A stretch of 64,000 nt of DNA from Skermanella sp. TT6 (GTDB taxonomy: Bacteria > Pseudomonadota > Alphaproteobacteria > Azospirillales > Azospirillaceae), in assembly GCF_016653635.2 (NCBI RefSeq), contig NZ_CP067420.1:365501-429500 (forward strand), in the 5' to 3' direction. The notes beneath the pieces are model-generated. The model worked only from the letters and a program-made list of their open reading frames with translations. It was not told where the DNA came from and did not search any database. How positions within the stretch are numbered: position 1 is the stretch's first letter; each line of letters starts with the position of its first letter. Below, in pieces: positions 44,252 to 52,886 of the stretch. Position numbers and translations under genes: made by a program.

Positions 44252-44803
44252 GTGGAAATCCTGGGGACTCCCATCACGCGTTATCAATATGCGCGAAATG
44301 AGGCTTACCGCGAAGCTGAAATGCGCATTCAATCCTTGCTTGCCGCTATCTCACCATCCCCTGTCCCTGTGCCAGTCCAGCTTACTGAAATTGATGGAAT
44401 TGCTCTTGAGGCTTGGTCTCAAACTTGGCGAAGTCATCCAGATCGGCGGTTTGACTGGAATTGGCCGGAAGAAAGGAAAGCTTGGCAGAACGCCTTGGAC
44501 CGTTTCGAAGTGGCCATCTGGAGTGGAACGGTTCTATGCGGCTTGGCTATCGGCAAGCCTTCGAAAGGACGAGAGCATCTCTCCGTCCATGTACTTGAGG
44601 GAGCCCCGAACCCTGTACACCCGCTCAAGTCCGCAGTAAGGTTCTGTGTAGTGGAGGCGGCCCTCACCTATGCGCGGGCGATCAGTTGCAGGAAGCTTCG
44701 GGTAATGCGCCCTGTCGAAGGAGCCATACCGCTTTACATGGAAATGGGTTTCTCACTGTCGGGCTCGCCGAAAGGTGGCTCATATTGTTGGCTGGAGGTT
44801 TAG
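44252..44803 (+). CDS. GNAT-like N-acetyltransferase in an AT-rich patch
   Basis: About 183 aa, start uncertain (GTG 44252, or GTG 44165 for a longer form). The only recognisable part is the C-terminal third, where AVRFCVVEAALTYARAISCR and LRVMRPVEGAIPLYMEMGF follow the GNAT pattern: acetyl-CoA-binding helix, beta strand, then the xxYxxxGF end motif. The middle (FDWNWPEERKAW...FEVAIWSGTVLCGLAIG) would form the central sheet. Codon usage differs sharply from its neighbours, with many A/T third positions, which is a sign of horizontal acquisition. A short frame (44804-45040) starts right after its TAG with a GGAGG, suggesting a coupled partner. Substrate unknown. Confidence 0.6.
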   Translation: MEILGTPITRYQYARNEAYREAEMRIQSLLAAISPSPVPVPVQLTEIDGIALEAWSQTWRSHPDRRFDWNWPEERKAWQNALDRFEVAIWSGTVLCGLAIGKPSKGREHLSVHVLEGAPNPVHPLKSAVRFCVVEAALTYARAISCRKLRVMRPVEGAIPLYMEMGFSLSGSPKGGSYCWLEV

Positions 44804-45040
44804 GTGTTGCCTCTTCAGTTTCGTTTCGCGGCGACCCTGCCGCTCGCGAAGGAGGTCTCGGCCTCTGCGGTCCCCATCGCGCCTACGGGAGCGGAAGTGC
44901 TCGACCGGCTGCGCTCCCATCGGGGACTTGTCGACCGGCTCTCGCCGGAATCTCTCGCGCGCCTTCGCGACGGCGCTGTTGATCATGAACCGGAGGCGGA
45001 CGGTGTGCCCTTGCACAGCACGCTGATGGCTGAAAAATAG
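44804..45040 (+). CDS. Possible 78-aa protein coupled to the GNAT-like gene
   Basis: GTG 44804 directly follows the TAG of the GNAT-like gene, and GGAGG at 44794-44798 is well placed for it or for TTG 44807. The product begins LPLQFRFAATLPLAKEVSAS and contains a helical stretch LDRLRSHRGLVDRLSPESLARLRDG in its middle. Third-position GC bias is weaker than in core genes but stronger than in the GNAT gene. I recognise no family. It could be a small partner (for instance an antitoxin-like protein) or a chance frame. Confidence 0.35.
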   Translation: MLPLQFRFAATLPLAKEVSASAVPIAPTGAEVLDRLRSHRGLVDRLSPESLARLRDGAVDHEPEADGVPLHSTLMAEK

Positions 45041-45171
45041 ATAAGGTTCCGCCGTCCGCGCCGCTGGAACAGCGCATTCGCGGTGTGGAGCTTTCCCCCG
45101 CCCCGGTGGACTCCCGCACCCGGCCGGCCTAGGTTAGCTCTTCCGGACCCAGCCGCATCAGGCCAGCCTTC

Positions 45172-47007
45172 ATGAGCGTCACCGACACGACCCGCTTCAC
45201 CCGTGCCAGAAAGCTGGGGGAGCGGGAGACCATCCGTTCCCTGCTGCCCTATCTCTGGCCGAGCGGCGAGACCGAGCTTCGGGTCCGCGTCGTCGCCGCG
45301 ATGGCCTGCCTGATCGTCGCCAAGCTGGCGAACGTCTATGTCCCGATCCTCTACAAGCACGCGGTCGACGCGCTGGGCGCCACGGGGGCCGCGGCGGTGG
45401 CGCTGCCGGTCGGGCTGATCCTGGCCTACGGCCTCGCCCGGGTGCTGGCCCTGGCCTTCGGCGAACTGCGCGACGCGATCTTCGCCAAGGTGGCCCAGCG
45501 GTCGATCCGGTCGGTGGCGCTCAACGTCTTCCGGCACCTGCACGCGCTGTCGCTGCGCTTCCACCTGGAACGCCAGACCGGCGGGCTGTCGCGCTCGATC
45601 GAGCGGGGCACCCGGGCGATCCAGACGCTGCTGTCCTTCATGCTGTTCAACATCCTGCCGACCCTGCTGGAGATCCTGCTGGTCTGCGCGATCCTGTGGA
45701 GCATGTTCGACGTCTGGTTCGCGCTGGCGACCTTCCTGACCGTCGTCGCCTACATCGCCTACACCCTGGTCATCACCGAGTGGCGGATGAAGTTCCGCCG
45801 CGAGATGAACGAGATGGACAACCAGGCCAACACCAAGGCGATCGACAGCCTGCTCAACTACGAGACGGTCAAGTATTTCGGCAACGAGGACCACGAGGCC
45901 CGCCGCTACGACGGCGCGCTCCGCTCCTACGAGAGTGCCGCGGTGCGCAGCCAGACCAGCCTGTCCCTGCTGAACATCGGCCAGGCGGCGATCATCTCGG
46001 TCGGGCTGACCATCGTGATGTACATGGCGGCGAGCGGCATCATGGCCGGGACCATGACGCTGGGCGACTTCGTGCTGGTCAATACCTACCTGCTCCAGCT
46101 CTACCAGCCGCTCAACTTCTTCGGCTTCGTCTACCGCGAGATCAAGCAGAGCCTCGCCGACATGGAGAAGATGTTCGAACTGCTCGACATCGACCGGGAG
46201 GTCGCCGACGCGCCCGACGCCCGGCCCCTGTCGGTGGACGGCGCCACCGTCGCGTTCGAGGGGGTGGAGTTCGGCTACGATTCCCGGCGCCCGATCCTGA
46301 AGGGCGTATCGCTGGCGGTGCCGGCCGGCCGCACCGTCGCGATCGTCGGCCCCAGCGGCGCCGGCAAGTCCACGATCAGCCGGCTGCTGTTCCGGTTCTA
46401 CGACCCGGGCGCCGGCCGCATCCTGATCGACGGGCAGGACATCGCGACGGTGACCCAGGCGTCGCTGCGCGCCGCCATCGGCATCGTCCCCCAGGATACC
46501 GTGCTGTTCAACGACACGATCTTCTACAACATCGCCTACGGGCGCCCCGGCGCCACGGCGGAGGAGGTCGAGCAGGCCGCCCGCCTGGCCCATATCCACG
46601 ATTTCATCACCCGGCTGCCCGACGGCTACAAGACCATGGTCGGCGAACGCGGGCTGAAGCTGTCGGGCGGGGAGAAGCAGCGGGTCGCGATCGCCCGGAC
46701 CATCCTGAAGCGGCCCGCGATCCTGCTGTTCGACGAGGCGACCTCGGCGCTCGACACCCATACCGAGCGCGAGATCCAGGCCAACCTGCGCGAGGTCAGC
46801 CGGGGCCGCACCACCCTGGTGATCGCGCACCGGCTGTCCACCGTGATCGACGCCGACGAGATCATCGTCCTGGAGGACGGCCGCATCGTCGAGCGCGGGC
46901 GCCATGCCGACCTGCTGGCCCGCGGCGGCGCCTATGCCGCCATGTGGACCCGCCAGCAGGAAGCGGCCGGGGAAAAGGCGATCGAGCGCATGCCGGTGAC
47001 CTATTGA
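45172..47007 (+). CDS. Atm1/ABCB7-type ABC exporter
   Basis: A half-size ABC exporter (611 aa) of the HMT/Atm1 group, homologous to mitochondrial Atm1 and the bacterial Atm1 that exports glutathione conjugates. It has six helices (about residues 40-320) with the Atm1 hallmarks HALSLRFHLERQTGGLSRSI, then NEMDNQANTKAIDSLLNYE, TVKYFGNE and QLYQPLNFFGFVYREIKQ. The nucleotide domain shows Walker A GPSGAGKST, signature LSGGEKQR, Walker B ILLFDEATSALD and H-loop IAHRLS. ATG 45172 fits the family N terminus. It may export glutathione-linked sulfur or metal species. Not obviously linked to the downstream photoreceptor genes. Confidence 0.94.
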   Translation: MSVTDTTRFTRARKLGERETIRSLLPYLWPSGETELRVRVVAAMACLIVAKLANVYVPILYKHAVDALGATGAAAVALPVGLILAYGLARVLALAFGELRDAIFAKVAQRSIRSVALNVFRHLHALSLRFHLERQTGGLSRSIERGTRAIQTLLSFMLFNILPTLLEILLVCAILWSMFDVWFALATFLTVVAYIAYTLVITEWRMKFRREMNEMDNQANTKAIDSLLNYETVKYFGNEDHEARRYDGALRSYESAAVRSQTSLSLLNIGQAAIISVGLTIVMYMAASGIMAGTMTLGDFVLVNTYLLQLYQPLNFFGFVYREIKQSLADMEKMFELLDIDREVADAPDARPLSVDGATVAFEGVEFGYDSRRPILKGVSLAVPAGRTVAIVGPSGAGKSTISRLLFRFYDPGAGRILIDGQDIATVTQASLRAAIGIVPQDTVLFNDTIFYNIAYGRPGATAEEVEQAARLAHIHDFITRLPDGYKTMVGERGLKLSGGEKQRVAIARTILKRPAILLFDEATSALDTHTEREIQANLREVSRGRTTLVIAHRLSTVIDADEIIVLEDGRIVERGRHADLLARGGAYAAMWTRQQEAAGEKAIERMPVTY

Positions 47008-47100
47008 AAAGGTCGCGGACTCCGCCCAGCGTCAAGTTGCCCCGTTCGGAAGTACCGATTTCGTCGTGCGTACCGACTCTTCATAATGTAACCTTGCTTG

Positions 47101-47796
47101 ATGGTTGAAACAGTGCCTTCCCATACCCGGATTTCTGGATTGCCCGTTCCGCCCACTGCCGAAGACGTTGTGCGGCGCATGAGGGAGGCTACGTGGCCGG
47201 TGCATGAGCGGCTGCATCTCCACCCCGTCCTGCGCCCGCTCACGCAGCGCCGCCCGACGCCGGAAGGCTATCTGGGCGCGGTTCGCGCGCTGTACGGCTT
47301 CGTCATCCCGATGGAGCCGCTGCTCGGCGCCGAAGCCCGGGGCCGGACCGCCCGTTCCCCGCTGCTCGCCGCCGACCTGCGAAGCCTCGCGGAGGACGGC
47401 GGCGGGCAGCCGGGCCGGGACCGGCCGGAGCCGCCGCTCGCCGGGGACCTGCCGCGCCCCGCCACGGCGGCGGCGCGGCTCGGCTGCCGCTGGGTGCTGG
47501 ACGGGTCTGCCCACGGGGGCCGGGCGATGCTGCCCCATCTTCAGCGCAGCCTCGGCGTCGGCCCGGACCGGGGTGCTGCCTATTTCGCCTCCGCCGGTAT
47601 CGACCTGGAGGCTGAACGCGGGTCGCTCAAGGTGCTGCTGGACCGTTTCGTCACTACGGAAGACACCCGCCGAGAAGCGGTCGAGGCGGCGGGAGCGACG
47701 TTCGCCGCGCTCGAACGCTGGCTCGACCAGCTTCGCGAGCCCAGCCGGATAGCCGACCATGACCGACCAAGCCCCGATCGCGACCCCGGCGCCTGA
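47101..47796 (+). CDS. bphO: Biliverdin-producing haem oxygenase (BphO-like)
   Basis: Opens haem to biliverdin, the chromophore of bacteriophytochromes. The 231-aa helical protein has the haem-oxygenase start MREATWPVHERLHLHPVLRPL, with the likely proximal His in PVHERLH. YLGAVRALYGFVIPMEPLL forms the next helix, and RLGCRWVLDGSAHGGRAML corresponds to the distal helix with its Gly-rich kink. It overlaps the bacteriophytochrome gene by 38 bp, a classic bphO-bphP arrangement. Start ATG 47101 lacks a good ribosome-binding site; a CATAAT at 47082-47087 may be the -10 box, giving a very short leader. Confidence 0.9.
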   Translation: MVETVPSHTRISGLPVPPTAEDVVRRMREATWPVHERLHLHPVLRPLTQRRPTPEGYLGAVRALYGFVIPMEPLLGAEARGRTARSPLLAADLRSLAEDGGGQPGRDRPEPPLAGDLPRPATAAARLGCRWVLDGSAHGGRAMLPHLQRSLGVGPDRGAAYFASAGIDLEAERGSLKVLLDRFVTTEDTRREAVEAAGATFAALERWLDQLREPSRIADHDRPSPDRDPGA

Positions 47797-50521
47797 AACG
47801 CCGTCGCTCAGCGATTGCGCCCGGGAGCCGATCCATATCCCCGGCGCGATCCAGGCGCACGGCACGCTGCTGGTACTCGAGGAGCCGGACCTGACGGTCA
47901 CCCACGCGGCCGCCAACCTCGCCAGGTACCTGGGCGTTCCCCCGGAGGAGGTGCTGGGCGTCCCGCTGGAGCGGAGCTGCCCGGCCGGCGCCGCGGCGCT
48001 GCGCGCGGCCCTCGCGCAGGCGGCCGGCGGCGCCGATCCGGCGGTCCGCTTCGATTTCGAGCCCCCCGCAGGCCGACCGGCGCTGGAGGCCCGCTTCCAT
48101 CGCCACGACGGCCGCGCCCTGCTCGAGCTCGAACCGCCCGGCGAGGACGGCCCCCGCGAGGGCGTCCCGGGCGGAACCGCGACGGCGGATCTGGCCGGCT
48201 TCATCGAACGCCTCGAAGGCTGCGCCACCCGCTACGACATCGCCCGCTGGACGGCCGACCTGGTCTCGCGGTCCACCGGGTTCGACCGGGTCATGGTGTA
48301 CCGCTTCCTGCCGGACTGGAGCGGCGACGTCATCGCCGAGGTCAGGCACGCCAGCGAGCCGGCTTATCTCGGCCTCCATTTCCCGGCTAGCGACATCCCG
48401 GCCCAGGCGCGGGAGCTCTACCGCGTCAACCTGCTGCGCGCCATCGCCGACGTCCACGGCGAAGTGGTGCCGCTGGTCGCCGATGCCGCCGGGCGCGACC
48501 CGGCCCGGCCGGTCGACCTGGGCCGCAGCACCCTGCGGGCGGTCTCGCCGATCCATCTGGAATATCTGCGGAACATGGGCGTCGGCGCAACCCTGGTCGC
48601 CTCGCTCATGGTCGGGGGACGGCTGTGGGGCTTGATCGCCTGCCACCACCCGACCGGGCGGAGGTGCCGCGCCGGAACGCACGACCTGCTCTCGCGCATC
48701 GCCCTGATCGCCGCGGGCGCGTTGGAACGCAGCATCGCCGCCGACATCGCCCAGGCCCGGCGGCGCACCGAAGCCCGGCTGGCGGCGCTCGACGGCGTCT
48801 TCGAAGCCGGGCGCGACAGCGTCGCGGCGCTGCTGTGCGGCGACCGCGGCCTGCGCGACCTTGGCATGGCGGACGGCGTGGCCCTCTATGTGGACGGGGC
48901 CGTCGCCGCGTTCGGCCGCACGCCGGACACCCACGAGATCCGCCACCTGGTCGAGCACCATGGCGGCGGCGCCGTGACCGCCACCGACTGCCTGCACGAG
49001 CTGGAGCCGCAGTCGAGCGCCTTCGACGAGACGGTCGCCGGGATGCTCATGGTCGAACTCTCGGCGCAGCCGCGGCTGGTGGCCCTGGCTTTCCGGCGCG
49101 AGGTGATCCAGGAGATCTTCTGGGGCGGCGACCCGCTGAAGGCGGCCTCCGCCGAGGATGGCCGGCTCAGCCCGCGCAAGAGCTTCGAGCGCTGGCGCCA
49201 GACCGTCACGGACCGCTGCCCGCCCTGGTCGCCCGAGGTGGTGGACGGCTGGGGGGAACTCCCCGGGCGGCTGGCCGCGGCGGCGGGCGGCACGGCCCGG
49301 CTGGCGGACCGGCTCGCGGGCGACATCCGGCGTTTCCATGCCTGGACCCGGTTCGACGAGCCCGCGGTCCACGGCCTGATCGACGTGCTCCCGGGGGCGG
49401 TCCTGGTGTCGCTCCGGGCTGCCGGGGAGTCGGTCTTCCACGCCTTCACCATGAACCGGGAGTTCCAGCGGATCTTCGACATCGTCCCGGACGAGGTCGC
49501 CGGGCGCCGGATCGACGACGTGCTGAGCCTGCTCGGCGTGTCGCCGGCGATCCGCGCCATGGTTCCCGGCGCCAGCGCGGAGACGACCCTGACCGCGCCC
49601 GGCACCGGCGAGCGCACCGTCTCGATCAGCCGGCGGTCGCTGCTCAAGGTCGATACCGAGGACGACGGCACCGCCCTGTCGGCCTGGGTCTTCCAGGACA
49701 TCACGAGCCACCGCCGGACGGAGGAGGCGCTGCGCACCGCGCGCGACCAGGCGCTGGTCGCCAACCGCTCCAAGTCGGCCTTCCTGGCGAACATGAGCCA
49801 TGAGCTGCGCACGCCGCTCAACGCGATCATCGGCTTCTCCGAACTGCTGGCGGACGAGCTGTTCGGGCCGCTCGGCGACGCCAAGTACAAGGAATACGTC
49901 AACGACATCCGCCATGCCGGCGAGCACCTGCTGTCGCTGATCAGCGACCTCCTCGACATCTCCAAGATCGAGGCCGGGCGGCGCACGATCAACGAGGACC
50001 TGATCGATCTCGGCGCGCTGGTGACGCGGTGCTGCTCCATGGTCTCCGACCTGGCGCGCCGGGGCGACGTCCTGCTCGACCGGCAGATCCCGGCGACGGC
50101 GCCCAACCTCCATGCCGATGCCCGGGCGGTGCGGCAGATCGTCGTCAACCTGCTGTCCAACGCCGTGAAGTTCACGCCCGCCGGCGGCACGGTCACCTGC
50201 CGCACCCTGGCCCTGAAGGACGGCGGCGTCGCGATCGAGGTCCGGGATACCGGCATCGGCATCGCGGAGGAGCACCTCTCCCGGGTGCTGGAACCGTTCT
50301 ACCAGGTGGACAACAGCCTGACCCGCCAGGTCGGCGGCACCGGCCTGGGGCTGTCGCTGGTCAACGCGATCGCCAACCTGCACCAGGGCCGGCTGATCCT
50401 GGAAAGCAAGGTGGGCTGCGGGACCACGGCGCGGGTGGAGTTCCCGCCCTGGCGCACCGTCCCCGCCCGGGACGGCGCTTCGCGGACCCTGCATGGGGTC
50501 GAGCAGGTTCCGGCCGCTTGA
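47759..50521 (+). CDS. bphP: Bacteriophytochrome histidine kinase
   Basis: A red/far-red light sensor kinase of 920 aa. Cys20 in LSDCAREPIHIPGAIQ is the biliverdin-attachment site in the PAS domain. The GAF domain has PASDIP (Asp212), SPIHLEYLRNMGV (His256) and GLIACHHPTG. A PHY domain (about 330-515) follows, with PRKSFERWR (Arg and Phe of the tongue) at about 472-480. A further PAS-like linker comes next (about 530-650, HAFTMNREFQRIF), then HisKA with phospho-acceptor His681 (SHELRTPLN) and an ATPase domain with its N-box at 794-801, DTGIGI at 830 and GGTGLGL at 859. No receiver domain is fused. The response regulator is not nearby. Cotranscribed with the haem oxygenase. Confidence 0.96.
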   Translation: MTDQAPIATPAPETPSLSDCAREPIHIPGAIQAHGTLLVLEEPDLTVTHAAANLARYLGVPPEEVLGVPLERSCPAGAAALRAALAQAAGGADPAVRFDFEPPAGRPALEARFHRHDGRALLELEPPGEDGPREGVPGGTATADLAGFIERLEGCATRYDIARWTADLVSRSTGFDRVMVYRFLPDWSGDVIAEVRHASEPAYLGLHFPASDIPAQARELYRVNLLRAIADVHGEVVPLVADAAGRDPARPVDLGRSTLRAVSPIHLEYLRNMGVGATLVASLMVGGRLWGLIACHHPTGRRCRAGTHDLLSRIALIAAGALERSIAADIAQARRRTEARLAALDGVFEAGRDSVAALLCGDRGLRDLGMADGVALYVDGAVAAFGRTPDTHEIRHLVEHHGGGAVTATDCLHELEPQSSAFDETVAGMLMVELSAQPRLVALAFRREVIQEIFWGGDPLKAASAEDGRLSPRKSFERWRQTVTDRCPPWSPEVVDGWGELPGRLAAAAGGTARLADRLAGDIRRFHAWTRFDEPAVHGLIDVLPGAVLVSLRAAGESVFHAFTMNREFQRIFDIVPDEVAGRRIDDVLSLLGVSPAIRAMVPGASAETTLTAPGTGERTVSISRRSLLKVDTEDDGTALSAWVFQDITSHRRTEEALRTARDQALVANRSKSAFLANMSHELRTPLNAIIGFSELLADELFGPLGDAKYKEYVNDIRHAGEHLLSLISDLLDISKIEAGRRTINEDLIDLGALVTRCCSMVSDLARRGDVLLDRQIPATAPNLHADARAVRQIVVNLLSNAVKFTPAGGTVTCRTLALKDGGVAIEVRDTGIGIAEEHLSRVLEPFYQVDNSLTRQVGGTGLGLSLVNAIANLHQGRLILESKVGCGTTARVEFPPWRTVPARDGASRTLHGVEQVPAA

Positions 50522-50552
50522 GCGCCGCCGGGCCGCCCTGTAGGTTGACGCC

Positions 50553-51575
50553 ATGATGCGCAGATCCCCCTCCGCCTCCCGCGCCGCAGTCCCGTCCGCC
50601 GCCGAAACCGCGGAGGCGATCCGCTCGGGCGACCGGCGCGCCCTGGCCCGCGCCATCACCATGATCGAGTCGAGCCGGCCCGACCACCGGGAGCGGGCCG
50701 AGGCGCTTCTGGCCGAGCTGCTGCCCCATACCGGCCGGTCGGTGCGGATCGGCATCTCGGGCGTGCCGGGTGTCGGCAAGTCCACCTTCATCGAGACCTT
50801 CGGCCTTCATGTGATCGGGCAGGGGCACCGGATCGCGGTGCTGGCGGTGGACCCGTCGTCCCAGCGCACCGGCGGCTCGATCCTGGGCGACAAGACCCGG
50901 ATGGAGGAACTGACCCGCAATCCTTCGGCCTTCATCCGGCCGTCGCCCAGCGGCGGCACCCTGGGCGGCGTCGCCCGGCGCACGCGGGAGGCGATGCTGG
51001 CCTGCGAGGCGGCGGGCTATGACGTGGTGGTGGTCGAGACGGTCGGGGTCGGCCAGTCCGAGACGACCGTGGCCGACATGGTCGACCTGTTCATGCTGCT
51101 TCTGCTGCCCGGCGGCGGCGACGAGCTCCAGGGCATCAAGAAGGGCATCGTCGAGCTGGCGGACCTGATCGTGGTCAACAAGGCCGACGGCGCCCTGGTC
51201 GACGCCGCCCGCCATGCCGTCGCGGAGTACCGGCACGCGCTGGCGCTGCTGCGCTCGCCGTCGAAGGACTGGAAGGTGCCGGTGCTGACCTGCTCGGCCG
51301 CGACCGGAACCGGCGTGCCGGAGATCTGGGAGACCGTCGGCCGCTACCGCGGCACCCTGTCCGGCTCCGGCGCCCTGGACGCCCGCCGGGCCGAACAGGC
51401 GCGCGCCTGGATGTGGAGCGAGATCGCGGAAACCCTGACCGACGCCTTCCGCCGCCACCCCGCCGTCCGCGCCGAGCTTCCCCGGGCCGAGCAGGCGGTG
51501 ACCCGTGCGGAGACGACCCCGACCGCGGCGGCCCGCGCCCTGCTGGAGCGGTTCCTCGGCCCGCGCGAGGACTGA
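50553..51575 (+). CDS. meaB: Methylmalonyl-CoA mutase-associated GTPase MeaB
   Basis: A G3E-family P-loop GTPase (340 aa) that gates cobalamin loading and protects methylmalonyl-CoA mutase. Motifs visible: Walker [13 protein letters not shown] (about residues 70-81), [20 protein letters not shown] (switch I), the metal-site motif [10 protein letters not shown], then NKAD for guanine and the C-terminal dimerisation arm. The N-terminal helix [18 protein letters not shown] is typical. The mutase itself is not in the window. It starts 31 bp after the phytochrome gene and ends 7 bp from the convergent DUF1223 gene. Confidence 0.95.
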   Translation: MMRRSPSASRAAVPSAAETAEAIRSGDRRALARAITMIESSRPDHRERAEALLAELLPHTGRSVRIGISGVPGVGKSTFIETFGLHVIGQGHRIAVLAVDPSSQRTGGSILGDKTRMEELTRNPSAFIRPSPSGGTLGGVARRTREAMLACEAAGYDVVVVETVGVGQSETTVADMVDLFMLLLLPGGGDELQGIKKGIVELADLIVVNKADGALVDAARHAVAEYRHALALLRSPSKDWKVPVLTCSAATGTGVPEIWETVGRYRGTLSGSGALDARRAEQARAWMWSEIAETLTDAFRRHPAVRAELPRAEQAVTRAETTPTAAARALLERFLGPRED

Positions 51576-51582
51576 ACGCCGG

Positions 51583-52395
51583 CTACAGCGGGGTCGCCCC
51601 GCCGTCGCGGTTCGCCCGGATCGTCCGGACCATGCGGGCGACCGCTTCCCTCGGGTCGGCGCTGACGCCCAGCAGGCCGCGTTCCTGGCGCGCGGCGCCC
51701 AGGATCGCGGCCGGGCGGCCCGCCCCGTCGAGTTCCTGGACCAGCACGGCGATCCCCTGGCCGGCCGGTGCCGGCAGCGCGCGCAGCCGGCAGGCATCGC
51801 CCGTCCAGGCGCCCAGGTCGATCATTTCGCGCACGACGTGGCTGTGGGACAGCCGGCGTCCGCGGTTTTCGCCCGCCTTCACCAGGACTCCGCGGCGCAG
51901 GTCGTAGCGCACCGCCAGGATGCGGGTCTCGCGCCGCCGATGGCCGGCGGGAACCGTGATGTCCAGCCCGCCGGAGCGCTCGCGGAGGCCGATGCCAAGC
52001 GGGTTCCGGCGTGCCTGCCCCCGCGCCGCCCGCGCCGCCGCCACGGCCTGGCCGACCAGGCGCGCGTTGCCGCCGAACACCTCGGCCGATCCGTCGATCA
52101 CCATCTGCGGCGTATAGACGGAGGAACGGCCGAGGGCGTCGTTGTAGTCGCGGTGGCGCCGGGTCGCCCAGGCGGTGGCGAAGGGGTCGGCCCAGCCGAG
52201 ATCGTCCCAGCAGTCCACATGGAACGACAGCGCCAGAACGTCGGGCCGGCCGGCCAGCTCGTTCAGCAGCACGTCGGCCGCCGGCGACGACGAGCATCCT
52301 TCCGAGGTGAACAGCTCCACCACGGTCGGCTGGTCGGCGCAGCCCGAGCCGAACAGGAACCCCATCGGCACTGCGACGGCGGCGATCCCCAACAT
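51583..52395 (-). CDS. DUF1223 thioredoxin-like exported protein with an altered CxxC motif
   Basis: A 270-aa protein of the DUF1223 family, exported thioredoxin-fold proteins of unknown function. A short hydrophobic start (residues 4-16) suggests export. The family signature usually reads ELFTSxGCSSCPPAD; here it is ELFTSEGCSSSPAAD, so Cys34 remains but the second Cys is Ser37. The next family motif, normally HVDYWD, reads HVDCWD (Cys63). VYTPQMVIDG later in the chain is intact. A shifted cysteine pairing is possible (see findings). A second Cys19 lies near the signal end. No start stronger than ATG 52395 is seen. Confidence 0.85.
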   Translation of the reverse strand: MLGIAAVAVPMGFLFGSGCADQPTVVELFTSEGCSSSPAADVLLNELAGRPDVLALSFHVDCWDDLGWADPFATAWATRRHRDYNDALGRSSVYTPQMVIDGSAEVFGGNARLVGQAVAAARAARGQARRNPLGIGLRERSGGLDITVPAGHRRRETRILAVRYDLRRGVLVKAGENRGRRLSHSHVVREMIDLGAWTGDACRLRALPAPAGQGIAVLVQELDGAGRPAAILGAARQERGLLGVSADPREAVARMVRTIRANRDGGATPL

Positions 52396-52595
52396 GTCCT
52401 GTCCCCCGTCCGTCTGTCCCGGCCTTTTGCGAGAAGTCTTCGGCTTGCGGCGCGACTATAGCCGGTCGGGATCACGGTCCGTCAGTGACCCAGCCGGTGT
52501 TACGACTGAAGAGAGAAGGCGCTTCCGGCCGGGCGATTCCCGGCCCGGCTTCCGCATCCCGGTTTTCTTCCGATCGCGTCCGGAATGTCACATTT

Positions 52596-52624
52596 TTGAC
52601 ACCCGTCCGCCCTGTTTCCATAAT
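52596..52624 (+). promoter_or_regulatory. Sigma70-type promoter upstream of the 76-aa membrane protein
   Basis: TTGACA (52596-52601), 17 bp, then CATAAT (52619-52624). RNA would begin near 52631, giving a leader of about 25 bases before ATG 52656. An inverted repeat TGTCA-N6-TGACA (52587-52602 region) overlaps the -35 box and could be an operator. This is the best consensus promoter in the window. Confidence 0.7.
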
Positions 52625-52655
52625 TAGCATCGCCCGGCAAGGGAGAGGATCGAGA

Positions 52656-52886
52656 ATGAACAACGGATTCGGATTCGACATGAACGCTTTGATACGCCGG
52701 ATCGCCGGAGAGCGTATGATGTCCCGGTTCTCGGAAGGCCCGGAGGAGCAACTGCCCGTCCAGATGCAGGCGATCCTGGCGCTGACGGCCGCGGTCGCCT
52801 GCTGGGGTTTCGTCGCGGCCGTGTTCTACCTGGGCGTTTCGGCGCTGCGCACCGCGGTGGGACCGCTCAGCACCTTGATGGTCTGA
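52656..52886 (+). CDS. Small single-pass membrane protein of unknown function
   Basis: 76 aa, preceded by GGGAGAGGA as a strong ribosome-binding site and by a near-consensus promoter. The first 40 residues are polar with an amphipathic stretch (NALIRRIAGERMMSRFSE). One hydrophobic helix follows (about residues 44-66, QAILALTAAVACWGFVAAVF). The protein ends LSTLMV. I recognise no family. Good expression signals argue that it is real. Its 3' end overlaps the convergent SGNH hydrolase gene by 61 bp. Confidence 0.75.
   Translation: MNNGFGFDMNALIRRIAGERMMSRFSEGPEEQLPVQMQAILALTAAVACWGFVAAVFYLGVSALRTAVGPLSTLMV

Noticed and set aside
47654-50791. Open frame of over 1000 codons on the minus strand across bphO, bphP and meaB
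   Set aside because: It is the mirror of GC-biased codons in the bacteriophytochrome gene; it has low-complexity Arg/Gly/Gln composition and no domain.
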